Origin: Bacillota bacterium
GTDB taxonomy: Bacteria > Bacillota > UBA994 > UBA5500
Length of the DNA: 27,563 bases
Assembly: GCA_023436245.1 (NCBI GenBank)
Contig: JAEZJZ010000076.1
Coordinates: 1 to 27,563 of the forward strand
Direction: 5' to 3'
Shown here: positions 15,541 to 21,815 of the stretch, in pieces
How positions within the stretch are numbered: position 1 is the stretch's first letter
Layout of the letters: the number at the start of each line of letters is the position of its first letter
Program-made: the position numbers and the translations under genes
The notes under the pieces: generated by a model
The model's input: only the letters and a program-made list of their open reading frames with translations
What the model was told of the DNA's origin: nothing
Databases searched by the model: none

Positions 15541-15615
15541 TGGTGACCCCAGCGGGATTCGAACCCGCGTCGCCAGCGTGAAAGGCTGGTGTGTTAACCG
15601 CTTCACTATGGGGCC
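15541..15615 (-). tRNA. tRNA-Glu (anticodon TTC)
   Basis: Acceptor stem GGCCCCA/TGGGGTC with one G-U pair, anticodon arm CCAGC-CTTTCAC-GCTGG with TTC, encoded CCA. Confidence 0.97.
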
Positions 15616-15619
15616 ATGA

Positions 15620-15697
15620 TGGTCGGGGCGAAGGGATTTGAACCCCCGGCCTCCTGCTCCCAAGGCAGGCGCGCTAGCCAAACTGCGCTACACCCCG
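15620..15697 (-). tRNA. tRNA-Pro (anticodon TGG)
   Basis: Acceptor stem CGGGGTG/CGCCCCG, anticodon arm CCTGC-CTTGGGA-GCAGG with TGG, encoded CCA. It is the first gene of the seven-tRNA operon. Confidence 0.97.
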
Positions 15698-15713
15698 ATG
15701 ACGAACATTTAAC

Positions 15714-15742
15714 AGTATACATGATGTCCGTCGACCCGTCAA
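15714..15742 (-). promoter_or_regulatory. Sigma-A promoter of the seven-tRNA operon
   Basis: On the minus strand, TTGACG (15742 down to 15737), 17-base spacer, TATACT (15719 down to 15714), immediately upstream of tRNA-Pro. Confidence 0.85.
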
Positions 15743-16110
15743 GAACCGCGAGAACCGTGATGACGGGCTCCAACACGTGGGTTGGGTCTATATTATAGCC
15801 GAAGTTCAGACCCTGCCACAATGGAACTTATTAGCACTAAGTCAGGCGGCAAACTACACACGCTGAACATGCTGACATCCGAAGGCAAATGGACGAGACT
15901 TGACGCCTCAGGATTGATCTTTGATTGACAGTAGACTGATCAGTGGTCAGAGACTGAACCTGAAGCATAGTTCAACTGGCACCCGTAGGCAGATAACGCA
16001 AAGACATTAAGTGGCAACTATCTGTGAGAGAGACACTTGCTGAGGAACCCAGAAATGTCGAATTGTCGTGTCGGAAATTGTCTTGTAATAGTATTCAATT
16101 TTCTGCTAAT
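15743..16110. other. Gene-free divergent region between the tRNA operon and sigH
   Basis: No gene with a ribosome binding site is seen here. An open frame from 16037 runs across the sigH start in another frame and is not credible. The useful content is the Spo0A-box-like cluster near its right end (16056-16075). Confidence 0.6.
16056..16075 (+). promoter_or_regulatory. Candidate Spo0A-box cluster upstream of sigH
   Basis: TGTCGAA at 16056-16062 is an exact Spo0A-box core. TGTCGTG (16064-16070) and TGTCGGA (16069-16075) are near matches in the same orientation. They lie about 40-60 bases upstream of the sigH -35 element. Confidence 0.45.
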
Positions 16111-16114
16111 TCAA

Positions 16115-16144
16115 TTGACAGGAAGACCCACAGTTCGCTATAGT
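16115..16144 (+). promoter_or_regulatory. Sigma-A promoter of sigH
   Basis: Perfect TTGACA at 16115-16120, 18-base spacer, TATAGT at 16139-16144, about 80 bases before the start codon. Confidence 0.8.
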
Positions 16145-16226
16145 TTCTTTGGACAGACTGTTTCCTACATAAAAGTGGAGAATATAGCAAAGGATAATCG
16201 ATCATCGCGAATGGAGGTCCAGAGAG

Positions 16227-16865
16227 ATGGCGTATCTAGCTCAGCTTCCGGATGTTCTCTACACAGGGCTGACCGACGAGCAGTTGGTGGAGACCGCACA
16301 ACAGGGTGAGGATGGCGCGGCCGAGTATCTCTTTGCCAAGTATCGTTCAATCATCCTCAGCAAGGCTAAGTCATACTTCATCGCCGGTGCAGACCGCGAC
16401 GACATCATGCAGGAGGGTTTGATCGGACTCCACAAGGCTATTCGCGACTTCTGCCCAGACAAGGGAGCAAGCTTCCGGCCATTTGCCGAAATGTGCATCA
16501 CCAGACAGGTGATCACCGCTGTCAAGGCAGCTTCGCGGCAAAAGCACGCGCCACTCAATTACTATCTTTCACTGGATAAGCCGATTTACACCGACGGTAC
16601 TGATCGACAATTGATAGACATCCTCCCCGATCAGCAGGTGAGTGATCCGGAAGAGGTGTTCCTGGTCAGGGAAGAACTGGACCTCGTTCGCAGTAGCCTG
16701 CGTGCCATGCTGAGCGACTTTGAGTACCGCGTGTTTCTGCTCTATCTGAGGGAGCAGTCATATCGCGAGATCGCCTATCTGCTGGAGACGACGCCCAAAG
16801 CGGTCGACAACGCCCTCTGCCGAGTGAAGCGGAAGATCGAGGAGAAAATTGGCGTATCTGCTTAA
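16227..16865 (+). CDS. sigH: RNA polymerase sigma-H factor (Spo0H)
   Basis: Alternative sigma factor for transition-state and early sporulation genes. The 212-residue protein matches Spo0H closely: LTDEQLVETAQQG at the N-terminus, the region 2 block AKSYFIAGADRDDIMQEGLIGL followed by HKAIRDF, then CITRQVITAVKAASRQKHAPLN, SLDKPIY, and the region 4 helix-turn-helix SYREIAYLLETTPKAVDNAL with RVKRKIEE. ATG 16227 is preceded by GGAGG at 16213-16217. The usual neighbours in Firmicutes (rlmB, secE, nusG) are missing, so this copy is either relocated or a second one. TTGACA/TATAGT and Spo0A-like sites lie upstream. Confidence 0.95.
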   Translation: MAYLAQLPDVLYTGLTDEQLVETAQQGEDGAAEYLFAKYRSIILSKAKSYFIAGADRDDIMQEGLIGLHKAIRDFCPDKGASFRPFAEMCITRQVITAVKAASRQKHAPLNYYLSLDKPIYTDGTDRQLIDILPDQQVSDPEEVFLVREELDLVRSSLRAMLSDFEYRVFLLYLREQSYREIAYLLETTPKAVDNALCRVKRKIEEKIGVSA

Positions 16866-16960
16866 TAGTATGAGCCGAGTCGGAGCATAGCTGAACCTCT
16901 CTCCATGAACACTATAGGCAAGAAACTCTTGTCGCAGTAAAATGGAAAGGAGAGGTCACT

Positions 16961-17161
16961 ATGCTCTGTCCATACTGTGGTGCTAGGAACGTAACAGGCG
17001 TGATGCTCTGTCAGCATTGCGGAGTGACTCTCAAAACACTGGCTGAGCCTCTCAGTCTGCTCGGTTCTACAGTAATCGATGTCGGGCTGCCTGAGGACGG
17101 GCGAGAGGAGCGCAAAGAAATATACCGTGAATACCATCGTCATCACCCTGACCCCTACTGA
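16961..17161 (+). CDS. Zinc-ribbon mini-protein, function unknown
   Basis: A 66-residue protein beginning MLCPYCGARNVTGVMLCQHC, which gives two CxxC knuckles (CPYC and CQHC) typical of a single small zinc ribbon. A short charged tail follows (GREERKEIYREYHRHHPDPY). The ribosome binding site AAAGGAGAGG is strong and about six bases from the ATG, which is my main reason for accepting so short a gene. Its 3' end overlaps the next gene by about 35 bases. Such proteins often bind partner proteins or nucleic acid; here the overlap suggests that it works with its neighbour, but this is inference. Confidence 0.7.
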   Translation: MLCPYCGARNVTGVMLCQHCGVTLKTLAEPLSLLGSTVIDVGLPEDGREERKEIYREYHRHHPDPY

Positions 17162-17930
17162 GAGCAAGCGTTTGATCGGTAAGGCTGTTGCCGCCATGCC
17201 GGCAGTGCAGCAGGCCTTCCAGAGTGGCCGGCTGATTGTGGCCATGGGCACTACCAATGCTTATGTGCTGGAGGAGCTGACTGGGCAACAAGTGGACAAG
17301 GGTACATACGCCGTCGGCGTGGTCACGCAGGGAGTGGCATGCTTGACGGACCCCTCCTCACGACAAACCCCAGCATCCTTCGTGCGTGGGCAGTTGAGTG
17401 ACCGTCCCTGGCAGCAGGTATTGACTGAGTTCACTGTCGATGATGTCTTTATCAAGGGGGCCAATGCCCTAGACCCTGCTGGCAACGTCGGGATTCTGCT
17501 CGGCGGCGAACAGGGCGGAACCATCGGACAAGCGATGGGCAAACTGGCTGCGGTCGGTGCCCGCTTGATCATACCTGTTGGGATGGAAAAGCTGATCCCC
17601 GATGTACGCCAAGCAGCGCAGGCGATGGGGCAGGGCAAGATGTCCGGCCAATGGGGCATGCCCTGCGGGTTGTTCGTGGTCAGCACCGGCGAGGTTGTGA
17701 CCGAAGTTGACGCACTGGAAAGCTTGTTCGCCGTCGGTGCTACTGTGGTCTCGGCCGGCGGTCTTTCTGGCTCTGAGGGAGCAATCACCCTGGCTGTTCG
17801 GGGCGAGCGCCAGGACATCGAGGCGGTCAGCCGCTTGGCGACTGAGCTGAAGCGAGAACCTAACTTCACCGTGCGTAAGCGGCAGTGCGCAGAGTGCTCG
17901 GACCGTTGCGCCCGCAGCCGTCGCGAGTAA
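17127..17930 (+). CDS. Conserved hypothetical protein, RpiA-like ISOCOT-type fold
   Basis: A 267-residue soluble protein with no function I can name. Two stretches look like the sugar-phosphate isomerase (RpiA/NagB/CoA-transferase, ISOCOT) fold. IVAMGTTNAYVLEEL (37-51) resembles the GxGTGST phosphate loop. DVFIKGANALDPAGNVGILL (106-125), with GGTIGQAMGKL and LIIPVGMEKLIPDV, follows the order of the RpiA active-site segment DGADEID...KGGG...K. The C-terminal part has GGLSGSEGAITL and ends in a cysteine motif CAECSDRC (254-261) not found in RpiA. GTG 17127 is preferred because the protein then begins with strand TIVITLTP; ATG 17079 would add 16 unlikely residues. Ribosome binding site spacing is poor for both. 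Confidence 0.75.
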   Translation: MNTIVITLTPTESKRLIGKAVAAMPAVQQAFQSGRLIVAMGTTNAYVLEELTGQQVDKGTYAVGVVTQGVACLTDPSSRQTPASFVRGQLSDRPWQQVLTEFTVDDVFIKGANALDPAGNVGILLGGEQGGTIGQAMGKLAAVGARLIIPVGMEKLIPDVRQAAQAMGQGKMSGQWGMPCGLFVVSTGEVVTEVDALESLFAVGATVVSAGGLSGSEGAITLAVRGERQDIEAVSRLATELKREPNFTVRKRQCAECSDRCARSRRE

Positions 17931-17936
17931 TCGTCA

Positions 17937-17972
17937 CCACCTCCGGTTAGGCTAAACCGGAGGTGGTTTTTT
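17937..17972 (+). terminator. Strong terminator whose 3' arm is the ku ribosome binding site
   Basis: Perfect 12-base-pair stem CCACCTCCGGTT (17937-17948), loop AGGCTA, AACCGGAGGTGG (17955-17966), then six T (17967-17972). The GGAGGTGG of the 3' arm is also the only ribosome binding site for ku, which starts at the next base, 17973. Confidence 0.92.
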
Positions 17973-18779
17973 GTGCGCAGTTTATGGAATGGAGCGATCA
18001 GTTTTGGCCTGGTGAATGTGCCAGTGAAGATGTTTGCCGCCACCGAGGACAAGGACGTGCATTTTCGCACTTTGCACAAAGAGTGTAACACTCCCATTCA
18101 GTATCGCAAATTCTGCCCCACTTGTGACAAGGAAGTTACTCCAGACGAGTTGGTCAAGGGGTTTGAGTATGAGAAAGGGCAGTTCGTGATCATCTCAGAC
18201 GAAGATCTGCAGGCACTTGCCGTCGCCCAGACGCGGGCAATCGAGATTGTCGACTTCGTCAACCTGCCAGAGATAGACCCCATATATTTCTACAAGACTT
18301 ATTATTTGTCTCCGAGCGAAACCGGCCAAAAGGCCTATTGGCTCTTGCGCCGCTCGATGGAGCAGACCGGCAAGATTGCCATTGCCAAGATGGTGTTGCG
18401 CGATAAGCAGCATCTGGCGGCGGTGCGGGTGCTGCCTGACTGTCTCTCCCTCAGTCTGATGTTCTATCCGGACGAGATCAGGAGTACGGTGGAGTTGCAG
18501 CCGGAGAAGCCGGTTACCTTGCATGACAATGAACTCAGGATGGCGACGCAGTTGATCGAGTCCCTGACCACGCCCTTCGAGGCGGCCAAGTACACCGATG
18601 ACTATCGGGCGGAGTTGCTCGCGCTGGTTGAATCGCGTGTGGCCGGGGCTGCAGTGGCCATACCCGACGCTCCCCGGCAGAACAAGGTGGTGGATCTGAT
18701 GGAGGCTCTGAAAGCGAGCCTGGAGTTGGTGGAGAAGAACAAGCAGGATAAGCAGGCCCGCCCAACCGGGGATAGCTGA
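17973..18779 (+). CDS. ku: Ku protein (non-homologous end joining)
   Basis: Homodimeric DNA-end-binding ring that recruits LigD for double-strand break repair. The 268-residue protein begins RSLWNGAISFGLVNVPVKMF, the bacterial Ku signature, and has the CNTPIQYRKFCPTC zinc-ribbon-like insertion (Cys38, 48, 51). YFYKTYYLSP and AIAKMVLRDKQHLAAVR are further matches. The C-terminus has VVDLMEALKASLE followed by a lysine-rich tail, the likely LigD and DNA contact region. GTG 17973 lies eight bases after GGAGGTGG in the terminator stem. It is followed one base later by the ligase gene. In Bacillus the equivalent genes are expressed in the forespore (established knowledge). Confidence 0.97.
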   Translation: MRSLWNGAISFGLVNVPVKMFAATEDKDVHFRTLHKECNTPIQYRKFCPTCDKEVTPDELVKGFEYEKGQFVIISDEDLQALAVAQTRAIEIVDFVNLPEIDPIYFYKTYYLSPSETGQKAYWLLRRSMEQTGKIAIAKMVLRDKQHLAAVRVLPDCLSLSLMFYPDEIRSTVELQPEKPVTLHDNELRMATQLIESLTTPFEAAKYTDDYRAELLALVESRVAGAAVAIPDAPRQNKVVDLMEALKASLELVEKNKQDKQARPTGDS

Positions 18780-18780
18780 G

Positions 18781-19731
18781 ATGACGGACTTTGATCTGAC
18801 GCCGATGGAGCCAGTTCCCTGGCCTGACCCCTTTGACGAGCCGGGGTGGCTGCATCAGGTGAAGTGGGACGGAGTCCGCATGTTCTGCATTGCGGATCAG
18901 GGCGTCAGACTGGTCAATCGCCGGGGTCACCCGCGCACGCTGCAATACCCCGAGGTGGCTGCTGGTCTGATGGATTTGCCGCAAGGAACCGTTCTCGACG
19001 GAGAAATCGTCGCCGTTGTCAACGGCAGACCTAGCTTCCACCGCGTCTTGCAACGCGACTTCGCCAGCCAACCGGCAGCGATCAAAGCAAGACAGACCTC
19101 GATCCCGGTCAGCTACCTGGTGTTTGATCTGCTCTATTGCCGGGAAAAGGATGTCCGTCAGCTCTCCTTGCTGGAGAGGCAGTCACTGCTGGCTGATCTT
19201 TGCCCGGGCCAGCATCCGTTGGTGCATCTGGTCGAGAGCTTCCCATCGGGAAAGACGTTGTTTAGCGCCAGTGTGCAGCAAGGGTTGGAGGGCATCGTTG
19301 CCAAGCAGCAGCAAAGCCCCTATCTGCCCGGAAAGCGATCAGCGGCCTGGCGCAAGATCAAGCGTTTCCATGAGGTCTGGTGTGTGGTTGGAGGGTATAC
19401 GCGCAAGCAGGGCCAGTTGTCGGCCCTGCTGCTTGGCTTACTGACGGACGATCAGGCGTTGGTCTTTGTGGGTGCAGCTGGGAGTGGCTTAAGTGGCGCC
19501 GATTGGCAGGCCATCTTGCCCTTCCTGACTGCTGCCGAGGCGGGGGAACCACCCTTCCAGATAGCTCCCGCCTCAAGTGGCAGCAGGGAGGTGCACTGGG
19601 TACAACCGAAGTTGGCGGTCAAGGTCAGCTTCATGGAGTGGTCTCCGGCGCTCCGACTGCGTGCTCCGGTAATCGTCGGTTTTCAAGCGGCCGCAACTGT
19701 GGACTGCAGTTTTTCAGGACAGGGGGTATAG
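18781..19731 (+). CDS. ligD: LigD ATP-dependent DNA ligase, stand-alone ligase domain
   Basis: ATP-dependent DNA ligase that seals ends held by Ku. The 316 residues cover the nucleotidyltransferase and OB-fold domains only. Motifs are KWDG with adenylated Lys28, NRRG (47-50), LDGEIVA with Glu75, VFDLLY (114-119), EGIVAK (170-175) and WRKIK (190-194). No phosphoesterase or polymerase domain is attached. It starts one base after the ku stop and ends three bases before the polymerase gene, so the three form one operon. The C-terminal part (VHWVQPKLAVKVSFMEWSP) is typical of LigD ligases. Confidence 0.95.
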   Translation: MTDFDLTPMEPVPWPDPFDEPGWLHQVKWDGVRMFCIADQGVRLVNRRGHPRTLQYPEVAAGLMDLPQGTVLDGEIVAVVNGRPSFHRVLQRDFASQPAAIKARQTSIPVSYLVFDLLYCREKDVRQLSLLERQSLLADLCPGQHPLVHLVESFPSGKTLFSASVQQGLEGIVAKQQQSPYLPGKRSAAWRKIKRFHEVWCVVGGYTRKQGQLSALLLGLLTDDQALVFVGAAGSGLSGADWQAILPFLTAAEAGEPPFQIAPASSGSREVHWVQPKLAVKVSFMEWSPALRLRAPVIVGFQAAATVDCSFSGQGV

Positions 19732-19734
19732 TCT

Positions 19735-20631
19735 GTGGGCGTCTTGACGATCGGTAGCCGGGATGTGAAGGTGAGCAACCTGCAGAAGCTGTGGTGGCCG
19801 GACGCCGGCATCACCAAGGGAGATGTACTGAACTACTATGTCGCTGTTGCGCCATGGCTGCTGCCCCATCTCAAGGACAGGCCGCTGGTGCTGACCCGCT
19901 ATCCGGATGGGCCATCCGGGAACTCCTTCTATCAGAAGAACACCCCCGCTCACGCCCCAGACTGGCTGCGCACCTTCCCGCTGCAGTCTGAGAACGGGCG
20001 CACCATCAACTACTGCCTGGTTGACGATGTGGCGGCACTGGTCTGGATCGTCAACTCCGGAGGCTTCGAGATCCACCCATTCCTTTCTAGGATCCAGCAT
20101 TTGGACAACCCTGACTATGTGGTGTTCGACTTGGACCCGATGGAGCGGGGCACATGGGAGCATGTCTGTCAAACGGCGCTGCTCGTCCGCGAGGCGCTAT
20201 CCCACTGGGAGTTGGTCGGTTTCCCGAAGATTTCGGGCGCCACCGGCCTGCAGGTGTTTGTGCCGATTGCCCCCGTTTACAGCTACGGGGATGTCAGGGA
20301 CTTTGCCCTGATGCTGTCGCAGGCAGTGCAAGCCGCCCTACCAGACATCACCACCCTGGAACGCAAGATCGCCAAGCGCGACGGAAAGCTCTATCTAGAC
20401 TATCTGCAGAACGTGCGGGGAAAGACTTTGGCTTCGGTCTATGGCGTGCGCCCACAGCCCGGCGCCACAGTGTCCACGCCGGTCACTTGGGCAGAGGTAG
20501 AGCAGATGCAGGTGCGCGCCACAGACTTCACTATCCGCACGGTGCCGGAACGACTACAGCGCTTGGGCGACCTGCATGAACCGGTATTATCAAAACGGCA
20601 ATCGTTGGATCATGTCCTGGCTAAGGCCTGA
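19735..20631 (+). CDS. ligD: LigD polymerase (AEP primase-type), stand-alone domain
   Basis: Archaeo-eukaryotic-primase-type polymerase that fills gaps during end joining. The 298-residue protein has the metal-binding FDLDP (Asp132, Asp134) and third acidic residue in YLDYLQN (Asp222). The nucleotide-binding loop reads SGATGLQVFVPI, with Gln173 where many LigD proteins have His. RGKTLASVYGVRPQPGA is the usual C-terminal signature. It starts at GTG 19735, three bases after the ligase stop, with weak AGGGGG upstream. Splitting of ligase and polymerase is real in this sequence: the two are in different frames with a stop between. Confidence 0.95.
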   Translation: MGVLTIGSRDVKVSNLQKLWWPDAGITKGDVLNYYVAVAPWLLPHLKDRPLVLTRYPDGPSGNSFYQKNTPAHAPDWLRTFPLQSENGRTINYCLVDDVAALVWIVNSGGFEIHPFLSRIQHLDNPDYVVFDLDPMERGTWEHVCQTALLVREALSHWELVGFPKISGATGLQVFVPIAPVYSYGDVRDFALMLSQAVQAALPDITTLERKIAKRDGKLYLDYLQNVRGKTLASVYGVRPQPGATVSTPVTWAEVEQMQVRATDFTIRTVPERLQRLGDLHEPVLSKRQSLDHVLAKA

Positions 20632-20777
20632 TCTGCTATCCAGTACCACCTCGTATTGCGTGCGTGCGTATTGCTATCAAGGATGCTGACGCGCAGAGCA
20701 GGAAGTCTGGCGGAGCAGGCAGAATAAAGACCAGAAGCAGTAACGCGGTGCTACTAATGAACTGAAGGGTGAACGCA

Positions 20778-21815
20778 ATGAACGCCATTGAATGGACGGG
20801 TACCAAGCTTCGCTTGCTGGATCAGACTAAGTTGCCGCATCAGATTGTCTACGTGGATTGTCAGAACCATCATCAGGTAGCTGATGCAATCAGGCGGATG
20901 ATTGTGCGCGGTGCCCCGGCGATTGGCGCTGCTGCTGCCTATGGCCTGGTCCTAGCTGCGCAGGCAGGTGAGGATTTGGAGGCGGCTGCGGCCGAACTGA
21001 AGAGCACGCGTCCGACTGCCGTGAACTTGGAGTGGTCACTCAAGCGGATGCTGGGGGTGGCTCGCGCGTTGCCTGCGGGGCGCGCAGCGCGGCCAATGGC
21101 AGAAGAGGCTGGTCGCTTGGCCGCAGAAGATGTTGCAGTGAATAGGGCAATTGGACGATTTGGCGCGGAGTTGGTTCCGGCCAAGGCGCGCATCCTGACC
21201 CACTGCAATGCCGGCGCTCTGGCCACCGTTGGCTATGGAACCGCGTTGGGAGTGATTCGGGCAGCAGTGGCAGCCGGCAAGGAGGTGGAGGTCTTTGCCG
21301 ACGAGACACGCCCCTACTTGCAGGGCAGTCGGCTCACCGCTTTCGAGTTGATGCAGGATGGGATTCCGGTTACCCTGATCACCGACAGCATGGCCGGCTT
21401 TCTCATGTCGAAAGGCAAGGTGGATTTGGTTGTGGTTGGCGCGGACCGCGTCACCAGAAACGGAGACGTTGCCAACAAGATCGGCACCTATTCACTGGCC
21501 GTGCTGGCCAAGGAGCACGGCGTGCCCTTCTATGTAGCCTGCCCGCTTTCCACGCTGGATCTGAGTCTGGACAGCGGTGAGTCCATTCCAATAGAGGAAC
21601 GGGCGAGCACAGAAGTGACCAGTGTGGGCAGTGTGCCGCTGGCGCCAGCCGGGGTCAAGGTTTGGAATCCCGCCTTTGACGTTACTCCTCATCGCTTGGT
21701 CACTGGGTTGATCACGGAGCGAGGCGTGCTCTTCCCCCCGTTTCAGCCAAATCTGGAGCGACTACTGGATCAACAGGGAGTGATGCTGTTTGCTGGCTCG
21801 GAAGCTGAATGGTGA
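20778..21815 (+). CDS. mtnA: Methylthioribose-1-phosphate isomerase
   Basis: Converts 5-methylthioribose-1-phosphate to methylthioribulose-1-phosphate in methionine salvage. The 345-residue protein has RGAPAIGAAAAYG, HCNAGALATVGYGTALGV (catalytic Cys near 143), FADETRPYLQGSRLTAFEL and GADRVTRNGDVANKIGTYSL (catalytic Asp near 223). ATG 20778 is chosen, with GAAGGG at 20764-20769; the GTG at 20769 overlaps that site. Other methionine salvage genes are absent. The 3' end overlaps the glycoside hydrolase by 26 bases. Salvage of methylthioadenosine formed by spermidine synthesis links it to the SAM decarboxylase gene at 9.5 kb. Confidence 0.95.
   Translation: MNAIEWTGTKLRLLDQTKLPHQIVYVDCQNHHQVADAIRRMIVRGAPAIGAAAAYGLVLAAQAGEDLEAAAAELKSTRPTAVNLEWSLKRMLGVARALPAGRAARPMAEEAGRLAAEDVAVNRAIGRFGAELVPAKARILTHCNAGALATVGYGTALGVIRAAVAAGKEVEVFADETRPYLQGSRLTAFELMQDGIPVTLITDSMAGFLMSKGKVDLVVVGADRVTRNGDVANKIGTYSLAVLAKEHGVPFYVACPLSTLDLSLDSGESIPIEERASTEVTSVGSVPLAPAGVKVWNPAFDVTPHRLVTGLITERGVLFPPFQPNLERLLDQQGVMLFAGSEAEW

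Noticed and set aside
15073..15546. Open frame of 157 codons across the tRNA cluster
   Set aside because: It reads through antisense tRNA genes; phrases such as GLEPT and GFEPV are typical artefacts of tRNA T arms.
16037..16309. Open frame of 90 codons upstream of and into sigH
   Set aside because: It crosses the sigH promoter and start codon in another frame, and composition changes sharply at the sigH start.
19728..19737. Frameshift separating LigD ligase and polymerase
   Set aside because: The polymerase gene has its own start and both proteins have natural ends, so I treat it as a true split, noting that a sequencing check would settle it.
20632..20777. Possible SAM-type riboswitch before mtnA
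   Set aside because: I looked for the SAM-I core and a terminator and found neither; the region has only short direct repeats.
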